DNA of 64,000 bases from Silene conica (lineage: Eukaryota > Streptophyta > Magnoliopsida > Caryophyllales > Caryophyllaceae). The stretch is taken from contig CM055313.2 in NCBI GenBank assembly GCA_029255685.2, positions 43,604,079 to 43,668,078 on the forward strand, read 5' to 3'. This document shows positions 44,478-57,342 of this stretch, piece after piece; positions within the stretch are counted from its first letter, which is position 1; every line of letters begins with the position of its first letter. A model generated the notes under the pieces. That model searched no databases, was not told the origin of the DNA, and was given only the letters and a program-made list of their open reading frames with translations. The position numbers and the translations under genes were made by a program.

Positions 44478-45386
44478 ATGGCAACCAACGCTCCACCTCT
44501 CACTAACGTATCATGGCTTCGATCCTTTATGGATCGTTGCAAACTCGATAAGCATGGTTCCAATTTTAAGGATTGGGATGCGCAATTGCTTTTGGCCGCT
44601 CAAGGTGACGATAAGAGTCGTTACCTATCCGAAGCCGCTCCTCCCGCTCCGACCGCTCGTTCGTCGGTCCAAACTCGTGAGGCCTATGAAGCCTACATGA
44701 AAGAGTCCTCCGCTCTTAAAAATGTGCTCATCTTCTCCATGGAGCCGGATCTCCAAAGGAGTATGATTAAGTTGACCACATCATATGAGATATACACCAA
44801 GCTTGCGACCATGTTTTCGCAAACTCCAAGGGTGATTCAATATGAGGCGGCTTCCGCCTTCTTTGACATAACCTTCAAGGAAGGGCAAAAGATAAGCCCT
44901 CATGTTCTCAAACTAGTTGAGCTCGCGGAGACTCTAAAAGCTCAAAATGTTGATGTTCCCGACTCTCTTATAATTGACCGAGTTCTTCACTCGCTCAATA
45001 AGGTTAAAGCGTATGCTCAATTCCGGGTGAATTTCAATATGCGAAACCAAGAGACCTCGTTAGACGAGTTGCATAAGATGCTAGTCCAAGCCGAAAGGGA
45101 CATGGGACTTCATGAAAGTTCCACCAAAGATGTTTTGAACATCGAAAAGAAGGGAAAAACGAGCTTCAAGAGGAATGCCTCGAAAGGCAAGGGCAAGAAA
45201 ACGTTCAAGCCCAAAGCGACCAAAGAAAAGACCTTTTCGAAAGGCGCTTCCACCTCGTCTTCAAAAGAGCAAGACAAGTGCCATTATTGCACGAGGATCG
45301 GTCATTGGAAGAGAAATTGCCCCAAATACTTAAGCGATCTCAAAAATGGGAAGGCAACCGCCGTAGGTAATAATTCTCGCGTATAA
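44478..45386 (+). CDS. H Gag (copia-type, CCHC zinc knuckle)
   Basis: A 302-residue protein from ATG 44478. Residues 1-110 match the DUF4219/gag pre-domain style (FMDRCKLDKHGSNFKDWDAQL), 110-210 the UBN2 capsid domain (IYTKLATMF, LVELAETLKAQ, SLNKVKAYAQFRVNF). A Lys/Ser-rich basic stretch (225-262) precedes a single CCHC knuckle at 268-281 (CHYCTRIGHWKRNC). It would form particles and bind element RNA. It ends with a proper stop and no pol follows within 2.4 kb. The near-identical copy in I suggests selection or recent common origin. Pol would have to come from another element. Confidence 0.9.
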   Translation: MATNAPPLTNVSWLRSFMDRCKLDKHGSNFKDWDAQLLLAAQGDDKSRYLSEAAPPAPTARSSVQTREAYEAYMKESSALKNVLIFSMEPDLQRSMIKLTTSYEIYTKLATMFSQTPRVIQYEAASAFFDITFKEGQKISPHVLKLVELAETLKAQNVDVPDSLIIDRVLHSLNKVKAYAQFRVNFNMRNQETSLDELHKMLVQAERDMGLHESSTKDVLNIEKKGKTSFKRNASKGKGKKTFKPKATKEKTFSKGASTSSSKEQDKCHYCTRIGHWKRNCPKYLSDLKNGKATAVGNNSRV

Positions 45387-47773
45387 TTCATGTGTTTATC
45401 AACTTATGTATAGTGATACAAATGTGTTGATATTTACCCTTTTTAAATGTTTTAAAGGGCCACCCCCGAATAATGATAAGGGCAAGGACAAGGAAGCTTG
45501 AAGTTCCTTACTTGGATGGCTCCGGTAGCATCCAATTGATCGAAGACTTGAAGAGCTAGGCTCTAATTTTTCATATCGTCTTCTTTCATATTTTGCATTT
45601 ATTTATGGAACAATTTAATTATTCTTGTAAGACAAGGATTAAAATCCTAAAACAATGGTTGTATTTTGGGTATTAGTGACTTGGTTTTCAACCCGAGTCA
45701 CTACTTTTGTTCTTAATCAATGATTTGATTTCTCAAATAAATTGCATGCCTTGTTTAAACATGAATGATAGTGATTTAATATTGATACGATCAAGTATAA
45801 GATAATCAAAGTGTTGATTAAAACGGAGAACTACACCCCATGAGATAGATTCAATCAAAATGAGACTATATCAGTTCATTATAAGATTTTCATTTTAAGT
45901 GAAAATGAGAATGTATTCATCACACCTATCAAACTTCAAACATTCAAACACATTGGTTGATCGAAATAGCTATCCTTAAACAAGTAAAGGTTATTGTTAG
46001 AAGGATAGAGTGGGAGAAAATATTTCGCTCACAAACCAATGATGTGAATAAAGGAGAGATCTTAGAGAAGATTCTTACTTGGGAGTCTTAAGAAGAACCC
46101 TAAGTGATTTGAAGAAACTACGGGAGGACACTCGGAGAAAGGTTCTTTGTGTTCATTGTTTCATAGAGAGGAAACAAAGCCCTAAATGATTTGAAGAAAC
46201 TACGGGAGGACACTCGGAGAAAGGTTCTTTGTGTTCATTGTTTCATAGAGAGGAAACTTGAAACCCCGTATGAAATCATCGGTAGGAAAACGGTTCCTAT
46301 GTAGTTTGATTTTCGTCTCGAGGAAACGAAGACATGATAAGAAGGTAATGAATGAATGGAAATAGATCACTATAGGGATAGTGATAGTAATAATGATTCG
46401 AGTAATAGTTTAACATGCGAGAAATGAAAGGTTCATTTAAGATATCGAAAGATATTGATTTTAGTGGGAGCGATTTTCATAAAAAGAATTAAGCCTACCA
46501 TTTAGAGAGAATGGGTGATTCTTTAAGGTGTAAAGAATAAGAGGTTTTCAATTCTAGATGATCAAATACCTTATGTCATAAGATGATGGAGCTTTAAGGG
46601 AAGGTTTATTATATGGATAATAAAAGGTCGCCCACTAGAAGTAAGAATGGTTGGATACTTTATTCATAACGATGAATGAAACCATTATCAAATAGCCAAG
46701 ATGTTTGAGAATTGTAAGAGTGATGAAATCACTAATAAACTACAATATAGATTTCAGTACATAAGTGACTATAGAGAGTGATTTTAAACCCTCCAGTATA
46801 TCGATACGTCACAAGTTATAAGATAACAGTGGGAGCTTTCCTCCGGAAAAGAAACTCAAAAATCTAGAAAGAGTTCTAGAAATGTACTCAAATAGAATCA
46901 TGTTATAAGGGATAATATGAGAATAAAGGAGACCAAAAGTTGTAAGTTTTGCTGTTATAAATAAAGGTTATTCGCAAAACACTAATACAAACAGATGATT
47001 GTACATCAAAATGCAATGTAATAGTGTTGACTATTGTTGCATGACAACATCATTTGAGTTATTAATAACTCAAAATAAAAGATACTTTGTCAGAATCCAA
47101 ATGGGTTGTATGAGACAATATTGAACCCCATAAGTGAACTGGATTGACTCAGTATAGCCCCTAGCCGCTTACATGAGGTGACGTCTCAAAGCGACTAGAG
47201 TGTGAGGCGATTGATGGCAAGTTCAAATGCCATAGAGTCATATGTGATGACTAGTCGATCACATAGGCAGACTGTAAGAGACACTCTGTCGGGCAATGTG
47301 ACCGCTTATAGAGTTCTGGAAATTTTATAGCCGGGTCGTGGCAAGAGCTGCTATAGTATTCTTGTGAGTCAATTCTTTGACTAAAGACTACTCTCCCAAG
47401 ATGGTACAGTTTAGGCATAACCTTGATCCATTCTCTACGACTTTTCGTAACTGGAGTCAAATGGGATTGTTTTGGGTTGTGACTGACTGTGACTGGTTGA
47501 AGGAAGTAGTGCGATAGAAATTGTCCACCCCTTGTCAGGGTTGTTCAAATCTCAGGGCCACTCGAGGAGTAATTAACTGGAAATGCGTGGCCACGCTCGG
47601 AAGGTATCTATGGTAGATAATTCCGGTCAGACAGTTATTCTCCAGATCGAGGAAACCATTCATGATATGATCAAATGCAAGAACGACCAGAGAGAGACAT
47701 CTTGCATTGAGTGGGAGATTGTAATAGGACAAGAGAATTGGTGACGCACACTTGTCGAGGACAAGTGGGAGAT
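45387..47773 (+). other. H 3' internal region, non-coding
   Basis: No pol motif was found on either strand. It contains an 82-bp tandem duplication at 46098-46261. Two PPT-like motifs AGTGGGAGATTG occur, at about 47710-47721 and directly before the 3' LTR at about 47764-47775. Otherwise AT-rich unstructured sequence that parallels I. Confidence 0.8.
46098..46261. repeat. 82-bp tandem duplication in H
   Basis: Units starting CCCTAA at 46098 and 46180 and containing tttgaagaaactacgggagg are nearly identical. The same duplication is in I at 55659-55822, so it predates the split of the two copies. Confidence 0.9.
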
Positions 47774-49061
47774 TGTTGGGAAATGTGTCCTCAACAATAA
47801 GTGCGATCACGTAATTAAATCTCATAACAAGAATGCGCAAGGGATGATACGAATTATTAGTCAACTGACCAACATTAATCGGTAATGATTGGCTAGCTAG
47901 AGTTTGACATTACTGTCGTATGACGGTGATGGTCAGTTGATCCCTTTAGGTCACACCTTTAGGACAATTCCCTTAATTGATAAAGTGATCAAATGTATAT
48001 TGATACGATTTGATCATATTCCTTAAACTCGTGTATCGAGAAAATAGAGGTTAAATCTTAATGTAAGATTTATGTTTAAAATTGAAACGTGTCAATTGTT
48101 AAACATTAAACGATATTTTATTATATCGTAATTAGAATGAATTGGGTTAAAATTAATACAAAGGTTGTAAATCGTATTGACGATAAAATATTATTTTACA
48201 ATGGTAATTTCGAATTACTTGTTAATTGAATAAATATGATTTATTTAATTATGTATAATATTTATGGGATAAATATTTACATGTTTCAAATGTACTAAAG
48301 TATTTTATATCTAAATGACATATAAGATGTCACACTTTATACAATTGTACATTTGACAAATTGTAAAATAAAGTCCATAATATGGACTATGTGGCACGGT
48401 TAAGTGGGGTTAGTTGTGTGGGTGATTAGTGTATTTAACACACTACAATGATTATGTTAGACATAATCCTTGAGTCCCCAACCAAGTTAAACACCCTAGT
48501 GTCTTGAGAACACAAGTTGTTCCCTCTTTGACACTCCCTAAGCCGGCTACCCCTTCCCAAGTGAGCATGCTTAAGTTAGTTTATATGATAATTAAAGAGG
48601 CATGCTCATGATATATATATGCATATATGATAATCATTCATTCTCTTCTCTTCTCCTAACCTAGCCGAAATATTCACTAAGAAGAAGAGATTGCTCAACC
48701 TCCAATAACTTATTATAAGATAATAAAATTCATACTAAGAGTAGTATTCAAATATTATTCTAATAAGAGTGATTAGAATAAGTTTAAGGAAAAACCGATT
48801 TCTAGTCTAGCATACAAAATCTCGGTTCAATAGGGCTTGTCTTGGTGCATCCGGAGGAGGTATTCTATATTGGGTACTCGGAAGATCATCCTTGCAATAT
48901 ACTTGGACCGAGTGTAAGAACACGGTTTTCTCCTCTTTCCGCATTTTATTAGCATGCATAAGATCATAATAAACGAGTTTATTATTTTGTTAATTAAAGG
49001 TTAATTAAAAGGTTTGTTAGTATGACTAAATTAGTTTATGAGCAACTAGTTAAACCTTTCA
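47774..49061 (+). repeat. 3' LTR of H
   Basis: Same as 40736-42023 to the eye. Ends TTTCA, then CTATT. Confidence 0.93.
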
Positions 49062-49066
49062 CTATT

Positions 49067-50302
49067 ATGATGATTATTATTTTATGGTTAGTACTACTAA
49101 GGTATAATATGTTAGTAGAATTATTTATATCATTATTGTTGTTAAGTTGTTTTATTAGTATAATTATGCTAATTGGGGCATTGTATATGTTTTTATAAGT
49201 GAATTGTTGTAATTGGTATATATAATTAGTTGACGACAATTACCCGTCTATGAGTATTGATTAATACGGAGTATTAATTGTATTGTTGTTATTGTATGGT
49301 TAATATTAATATTACAAATATTTGAGTGTGTACTCTATCAAATTAGTAAAAGTTGATTAATTACTTGTATGCTATAATTAGCAAGTCTATAATTAGTAAG
49401 GTTTATAATATATACGTATATGAGCATGTTGCCTATATTTTTACAATGTGTTATGAGTAAGCCAATTGTGAATATGATCTAGTAGTTTGTTAGTGTTGAT
49501 TGAATGAATAGATTTTGATATGAGTAATAATTTATAGGAACGGGTTTCGAGGAGGAACAATACTAGACGGTGTTTACTTACGTCGGATTTGCTACCCCAG
49601 GTAGGATACACTGGCATTATACTCTATGAAGTGTTATGAATGGATGTTTACTCTGTGATGTGTTATGAATGGATGTTGCCTTGTATATTATGGATGCAAG
49701 TATGAGTTATATGAGCATGGTATTTAATGGTTATTTATTTTAGTGTTGCATCCATGAGCATGGCATATGCATTGGTTACTGAGAAAGTTATGGATCGGAT
49801 ATTGTTATGATATAAAGCCCAGGGTGGTTCTGCAGACCAGGTCTGGTGTCTTATCAGCTGTTATGCTGGTGTTCGGTGACGACCGATTATAGTCTGCCGG
49901 GAGGTTCGGTATGGCTTGGTGCACGGGTATGAGTTTGAGATTGAGATTGTGATTGAGCCCGAGCATTTCATGGCATTGCATATCATATTTGTTGCATTAT
50001 TTACTTTTGTGTTACCCTACTCAACCGCGAGGTTGACAGTGTATTCGTGTACACCTACGATGATCCGGAATGGGGAGTAGATTCTACAGGTCAGAGACAG
50101 GTGAACTAGGAGCTTGGGCAAGGAGAGAGACATGGCTTGGACCTACTTAAAATTAGATCACATAGTTAGATTAATATCAGTTGTACTTTTATTCTTTGTG
50201 TAAACGATGTAATATCAAAAGTTTAAATTTAATCAGTTTGTATATAAAGTACTTTGGTTTGTTTACTTGTTAATCACTACCTCGGTCATTCCGAGATGGT
50301 AA
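49067..50302 (+). repeat. C 5' LTR, segment 2
   Basis: Matches 63023 to 64000 in the 3' LTR and continues past the window's end equivalent. It carries the gtgtacacctacgatgatcc block shared with L1 and ends with GGTAA, the left TSD of I. Confidence 0.9.
50298..50302. repeat. Target-site duplication of I, left copy
   Basis: GGTAA; right copy at 58624-58628. Confidence 0.93.
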
Positions 50303-51583
50303 TGTTGGGAAATGTGTCCTCAACAATAAGTGCGATCATGTAATTAAATCTCATAACGAGAATACGCAAGGGATGATACGAATTATTAGTCAACTGACCA
50401 ACATTAATCGGTAATGATTGGCTAGCTAGAGTTTGACATTACTGTCGTATGACGGTGGTGGTCAGTTGATCCCTTTAGGTCACACCTTTAGGACAATTCC
50501 CTTAATTGATAAAGTGATCAAATGTATATTGATACGATTTGATCATATTCCTTAAACTCGTGTATCGAGAAATTAGAGGTTAAATCTTAATGTAAGATTT
50601 ATGTTTAAAATTGAAACGTGTCAATTGTTAAACATTAAACGATATTTTATTATATCGTTACTAGAATGAATTGGGTTATGATTAATACAAAGGTTATAAA
50701 TCGTTTTGACGATTATCATAAGTGACCATTTTACATCTAGTAATTTCGAATTACTTGTCAACTTGATAAATGAGATTTATTAATTTATGAATAATATTTA
50801 TTTGATAAATATGTATGATTAAATTAAAACAATTGTTATTTTATGACATGTTGGATGTCACATAACATAAAATTGTAATGTTGATAAAAATGTAAAATTA
50901 GGTCCATATTAGTGTATGTGTGTACCGGTTTTGTATGGTTAAAGAGCATGTTGAGTGTTATTTAATTAACACAACAAAATGATTAAAGTTTACTTAACTT
51001 TAATTAGGGTGTTACCTTGAGCCACCCTATTTTACATGGGAAAGTGTTGTTGTTCCCTTTTGATCTCTCCCATGCCCGGCCACACACAACAACACACAAC
51101 ACTCCTTAAATTAATAGGTTAATTTAAGTTTAGGGTTAGTGAGATATATAAGCTCTCTAATACCCATTTTCATTCTAGTGTTAGCCGAAAATTCTACACA
51201 AGAAGAGAGAAATTTTCTACCTCTAAAATACATATTATAAGATAATAAAATACATACTAAAAGTAGTATTCAAATATATTTCTAATAAGAGTGATTAGAA
51301 ATAGTTTAAGGAAGAAACCGAATCCTAGTCTAGCACAACAAAGTTTCGGTTCATTGAGGGCTTGTCTTGGTGCATCCGGAGGAGGTATTCTATATTGGGT
51401 ACTCGGAGGATCATCCTTGCAATACTTGGACCGAGTGTAAGAACACGGTTTACTCTCTTATTTCCGCTTTAAGCATGCATAAGATCTAATATAAACGAGT
51501 TTATAATTTTGTTAATTAAAAGTTAATTAAAAGGTTTGTTAGTATGACTAATTTAGTTTATGAGCAACTAGTTAAACCTTACA
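50303..51583 (+). repeat. 5' LTR of I
   Basis: Begins TGTTGGGAAATGTG and ends AAACCTTACA. Its middle (about 50710-51020) differs strongly from H. Confidence 0.9.
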
Positions 51584-54039
51584 ATTGGTATCAGAGCAAA
51601 ATGGTTGTTTGCATGCTTTCCGTTTCGTTTTTACGGAGTTATTAGGATAACAAAAATAAAACTTGAATTTTCGTATGATATAAGATATGGACGAAATTAT
51701 TTTAGCATGATACCTACTGTTTTCTAATATGATTTAGAATATTTGGAATATATTTTGCATGAATATTGATCATTGGTATTTTAATTACGGTTTTTAATAC
51801 GTTTTAATGGTTAAAAATGATTAATTTTGGGAAAAATAGTTATAATAAGCTTCTGGCCGAGATTTTTCAGTATGATATCACATGTATTTTCTATAATATG
51901 AATATGAATTTTCGTAAATTATGGATCTTTAAATCGTGTGATATGAATTTTAATGGTTAAAATGCAATAAGATGAATAAAAATGGGTTAAAATAGTTATT
52001 TTATGAATTTGACTATAAAAATTTATGAGGATGTCACATGCAATATTTAAAATTTATGTTGAATTTTCCAGAAATTTATCTCAAATATTGCAATATTATA
52101 GATTTTTAATGTAAAAATCGGGTAATTAGTGACATTATTTCGACTTTAATAGTTTAAGTTGGAATTTGGCCATAAAAATTTAACACGACGTCATATATAT
52201 TATTTCCAGCATGTATAAAATTTTCGAGAATTTTATCTTATTTTATGCTTGAGAAATAATTTTAAATGTTAAAATCGTATGATATATGACGTAAATCGTT
52301 AAAATTTGCAAATGTTGTTAATAATGGCCGAAAATGTAACCCATATTAGTCATATGTGATATGTTCATCATGAAAATATTCTTGGGTGCCTAAAGTTTCA
52401 GATTTGATTTGTTTTGATTTAATTTTGTTTTGTTAAAAGTAGCATTGAAAATTAAATAAAAAGGAGGCATGCTTTAAAATTTCGGCTATGGGGCAATGTG
52501 CCATTTAATTTTCTGTCCATCTTGTGTTCTTAAAAGGGTTTTGGAAGGTATAAAATTATTATTAGTATTTAATTTGCATTTATGAAGTTAATTATTGAAT
52601 TTTCCGACTTAAATTGCTCGTTTTACGTGTTATTTTCGAAATAATAATAAAACCGTATAAAATACTAATATTTTAACTTTCTGAAAATTTTAAGAACATT
52701 CTGGATTTTTCAAAATTTGAATTTTGAATTTTCGAAATTTTAATGTCTCTTTTGAATTTTATATTGTTTTTCCCGAAAAACCGAGTAAATACCGATCAAT
52801 ATTAAAATATATTAAGTTAAGTCATGTTCAAAGTTTGAGTAAGACTAAATTTTGAATCCTATGCGAGTTAGGGTGATTAACTTAAGGATGAAAACCGTTT
52901 CATTTAATGCATAGTGTTGTTAAACGTTAAAACACGCAATTCCATAAAAACCGAGGTTTACGATAACTATTTAAATAAGTGTTTTAAATAGGACGATTTG
53001 GCTTAGAATTTGCATGTTAATTCATATTTATATAAGCATTGCATATTTTATATTATGAATGTCATGATTTATTTTTACGTAATTTTGGGAATTATGTAAT
53101 TTACTTAGTATGGCCTAGTTTTAAATCGGTATTTCCCGTAATGTAAGGGGTTACCGATTCGGTTGTAATTTTGTGATCTCGTATCACCCAATTGTAATTT
53201 ATTTCTATTTTATAATGTATAAAGTAGACTAGAAAAGTTGTAATTTTTGTAAAATCCGGAGTTCCTTGAAGACGGTGCCATTCGGAAAGGAGTTCCGATC
53301 AAGACGGTGTTTACCTCGAAGTGCGTGCCGCGTGAAGTTCAAGGGACCAAAGGAGTTGGTTTCCGAATTTGTACTTTGTTATTTCTTTTCTAGGAAAGGC
53401 CATACTAGGGTTTATTTATGCTTTTATTTTTGCTTTTTATATGTTTGCATGCATAGCCAAATCGTCATACATCGTATCATGCATGTTTCGACTTAGTCGA
53501 CCTAGTCTTTTATTTTATCGATAATTCACCGACTTAGTTCACTTAAACGGAGATAGATAAATAATTGACTAGATCTCTTACATATTAATTTTGAGACTTA
53601 GCCTTACCAAAAAGTACGGACCCATGAATCCCTTCTTCACAAGGACGTAGGCTCGGCTATACCGGGGTACTAAAATTGTCACGTTGGGTAAGTGGGGTAA
53701 TAAGATTACACCTTGAAATTTGGTTGATCTCAACGAAAGTATTCGTAACCGTAGTTGCAATAAGTTCGGGCTAAAGATAATTTTAAGAAAATTGTCGACC
53801 GAGAGTTCTAAGAGTAGAACCGATTAAAGAGTTAATCCACCAAATTATACCAATACGGGTTGAATCGGCTACACCGTGCCCGGATTAGTATGGGTTTGGG
53901 TCTCGGGATTGTTTACTTAATTGGGTAAGAGATCATTAAGTAAATATATATAACTAAACTTAAAGTTTTTAGTTTAAATTATGAATTTGTAAATGATGTT
54001 GTTTTTCCTTTTATTGTAGTTTAATTTTCAACATCAACT
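51584..54039 (+). other. I 5' leader with primer binding site
   Basis: TGGTATCAGAGC at 51586-51597. The rest is parallel to H's leader with scattered substitutions and indels. A 76-codon frame at 53266-53496 corresponds to 43704-43934 in H. Confidence 0.8.
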
Positions 54040-54948
54040 ATGGCAACCAACGCTCCACCTCTCACTAACGTATCATGGCTTCGATCCTTTATGGATCGTT
54101 GCAAACTCGATAAGCATGGTTCCAATTTTAAGGATTGGGATGCGCAATTGCTTTTGGCCGCTCAAGGTGACGATAAGAGTCGTTACCTATCCGAAGCCAC
54201 TCCTCCCGCTCCGACCGCTCGTTCGTCGGTCCAAACTCGTGAGGCCTATGAAGCCTACATGAAAGAGTCCTCCGCTCTTAAAAATGTGCTCATCTTCTCC
54301 ATGGAGCCGGATCTCCAAAGGAGTATGATTAAGTTGACCACATCGTATGAAATATACACCAAGCTTGCGACCATGTTTTCGCAAACTCCAAGGGTGATTC
54401 AATATGAGGCGGCTTCCGCCTTCTTTGACATAACTTTCAAGGAAGGGCAAAAGATAAGCCCTCATGTGCTCAAACTTGTTGAGCTCGCGGAGACTCTAAA
54501 AGCTCAAAATGTTGATGTTCCCGACTCTCTTATCATTGACCGAGTTCTTCACTCGCTCAATAAGGTTAAGGCGTATGCTCAATTCCGGGTGAATTTCAAT
54601 ATGCGAAACCAAGAGACCTCGTTAGACGAGTTGCATAAGATGCTAGTCCAAGCCGAAAGGGACATGGGACTTCATGAAAGTTCCACCAAAGATGTTTTGA
54701 ACATCGAAAAGAAAGGGAAAACGAGCTTCAAGAGGAATGCCTCAAAAGGCAAGGGCAAGAAAACGTTCAAGCCCAAGGCGACCAAAGAAAAGACCTTTTC
54801 GAAAGGCGCTTCCACCTCGTCTTCTAAAGAGCAAGACAAGTGCCATTATTGCACGAGGATCGGTCATTGGAAGCGAAATTGCCCCAAATACTTAAGCGAT
54901 CTCAAAAATGGGAAGGCAACCGCCGTAGGTAATAATTCTCGCGTATAA
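54040..54948 (+). CDS. I Gag (copia-type, CCHC zinc knuckle)
   Basis: 302 residues; apart from one amino-acid change noticed (Ala to Thr at position 54) it equals H gag, while several synonymous sites differ (for example tcatatgag against tcgtatgaa near 54345). Domain order is the same: pre-domain, UBN2 capsid, basic linker, CCHC at 268-281. More silent than replacement changes points to purifying selection on gag in the source lineage. No pol follows. Confidence 0.9.
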   Translation: MATNAPPLTNVSWLRSFMDRCKLDKHGSNFKDWDAQLLLAAQGDDKSRYLSEATPPAPTARSSVQTREAYEAYMKESSALKNVLIFSMEPDLQRSMIKLTTSYEIYTKLATMFSQTPRVIQYEAASAFFDITFKEGQKISPHVLKLVELAETLKAQNVDVPDSLIIDRVLHSLNKVKAYAQFRVNFNMRNQETSLDELHKMLVQAERDMGLHESSTKDVLNIEKKGKTSFKRNASKGKGKKTFKPKATKEKTFSKGASTSSSKEQDKCHYCTRIGHWKRNCPKYLSDLKNGKATAVGNNSRV

Positions 54949-57342
54949 TTCATGTGTTTATCAACTTATGTATAGTGATACAAATGTGTTGATATTTACC
55001 CTTTTTAAATGTTTTAAAGGGGCGCCCCCGAATAATGATAAGGGCAAGGACAAGGAAGCTTGAAGTTCCTTACTTGGATGGCTCCGGTAGCATCCAATTG
55101 ATCGAAGACTTGAAGAGCTAGGCTCTAATTTTCATATCGTCTTCTTTCATATTTTGCATTTATTTATGGAACAATTTAATTTTCTTGTAAGACAAGGATT
55201 AAAATCCTAAAACAATGGTTGTAATTTTGGATATTAGTGACTTGGTTTTCAACCCGAGTCACTACTTTTGTTCTTAATCAATGTTTTGATTTCTCAAATA
55301 AATTGCAAGCCTTGTTTAAACATGAATGATAGAAATTTAATATTGATACGATCAAGTTTAAGAGAATCAAAGAGTTGATTAAAACGGAGAACTACACCCC
55401 ATGAGATAGATTCAATCAAAATGTGACTATATCAGTTCATTATAAGATTTTCATTTTAAGTGAAAATGAGAATGTATTCATTACACCTATCAAACTTCAA
55501 ACATTCAAATGCATTGGTTGATCGAAATAGCTATCCTTAGACAAGTAAAGGTTATTGTTAGAAGGATAGAGTGGGAGAAAATGTTTCGCTCACAAACCAA
55601 TGATATAAATAAAGGAAGGATCTTAGAGAAGATTCTCACTTGGGAGTCTTAAGAAGAACCCTAAGTGATTTGAAGAAACTACGGGAGGACACTCGAAGAA
55701 ATGTTCTTTGTGTTCATTGTTTCATAGAGAGGAAACAAAGCCCTAAGTGATTTGAAGAAACTACGGGAGGACACTCGAAGAAAGGTTCTTTGTGTTCATT
55801 GTTTCATAGAGAGGAAACTTGAAACCCCGTATGAAATCATCGGTAGGAAAACGGTTCCTATGTAGTAATTATCATTTTCGTCTCAAGGAAACGAAGACAT
55901 GATAAGAAGGTAATGATCGATTGAATGGAAATAGATCACTATGGGGATAGTGATAGTGATAATGATTCAAGTAATAGTTTAACATGCGAGAAATGAAAGG
56001 TTCATTTAAAATATCGAGAGATATTGATTTTAGTGGGAGCGATTTTCATCAAAAGAATTAAGCCTACCATTTAGAGAGAATGGGTGATTCTTTAAGGTGT
56101 AAAGAATAAGAGGTTTTCAATTCTAGATGATAAAATTCCTTATATCATATGATGATGGAGTATCGGGAAGGTTTATTATATGGATAATAAAAGGTCGCCC
56201 ATTAGAATTTAAAATGGTTGGATACGTTATTCATAAAGATGAATAAAACCATTATCAAATAAGCCAAGATGAATGAAAATTATAAGTATGATGAAATCAT
56301 AAGTAAACTACAATATTGATTTCAGTACATAAGTGACTAGAGAGTGTGTTTCTATAATCGCTCCAGTATATTGATACGTCACAAGTTATGAGATAACATT
56401 GGGAGCTTTCCTCCGGAAAGGAAACTCAAAACCTAGAAAGAGTTCTAGATATGTACTCAAATAGAATCATATTATACGGGATAATATGAGAATAAAGGAG
56501 ACCAAAAGTTGTAAGTTTTGCTTTTATGAATAAAGGTTATTCGCAAAACACTAATACAAACAGATGATTGTGCATCAAAATGCAATGTAATAGTGTTGAC
56601 TATTGTTGCATAACAACATCATTTGAGTTGTGATTAACTCAAGATAAAAGATACTTTGTCAGAATCCAAATGGGTTGTATGAGACAATATTGAACCCCAT
56701 AAGTGAACTGGATTGACTTAGTATGGTCCCTAGCCGCTTATATGAGGTGACATCTCGAAGCGACTAGAGTGTGAGGCGATTGATGGCAAGTTCAAGTGCC
56801 ATAGAGTCATACGTGATGACTAGTCGATCACATAGGCAGACTGTAAGAGACACTCTGTCGGGCAATGTGACCGCTTATAGAGTTCTGGAAATTTTATAGC
56901 CGGGTCGTGGCGAGAGCTGCTATAGTATTCTTGTGAGTCAATTCTTTGACTAAAGACTACTCTCCCAAGATGGTACAGTTTAGGCATAACTTTGATCCAT
57001 TCTCTACGACTTTTCGTAACTGGAGTCAAATGGGATTGTTTTGGGTTGTGACTGACTGTGACTAGTTGAAGGAAGTAGTGCGATAGAAATTGTCCACCCC
57101 TTGTCAGGGTTGTTCAAATCTCAGGGCCACTCGAGGAGAAGTTAACTGGAAATGCGTGGCCACGCTCGGAAGGTATCTATGGTAGATAATTCCGGTCAGA
57201 CAGTTATTCTCCAGATCGAGGAAACCATTCATGATATGATCAAATGCAAGAACGACCAGAGAGAGACATCTTGCATTGAGTGGGAGATTGTAATAGGACA
57301 AGAGAATTGGTGACGCACACTTGTCGAGGACAAGTGGGAGAT
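54949..57342 (+). other. I 3' internal region, non-coding
   Basis: Parallel to 45387-47773 in H, with the 82-bp tandem duplication (55659-55822) and two GTGGGAGATTG motifs (about 57280 and directly before the LTR). No pol remnant recognised. Confidence 0.8.

Larger units (their letters stand above)
40736..49061 (+). mobile_element. Complete TR-GAG (gag-only Ty1-copia) element H
   Basis: LTRs 40736-42023 and 47774-49061 (1,288 bp each, no differences noticed), start TGTTGGGAAATGTG, end TTTCA. Primer site is at 42026-42037. The only protein is gag (44478-45386); no protease, integrase or RT is detectable. It is flanked by CTATT, so it is complete and recently inserted. Confidence 0.93.

Noticed and set aside
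44230..53812. TGTCGACCGAGAG in the leaders of H and I as a further GGTCG-N2-CGACC site
   Set aside because: Only one half matches, there is no partner at 21 bp, and it lies in a copia element.
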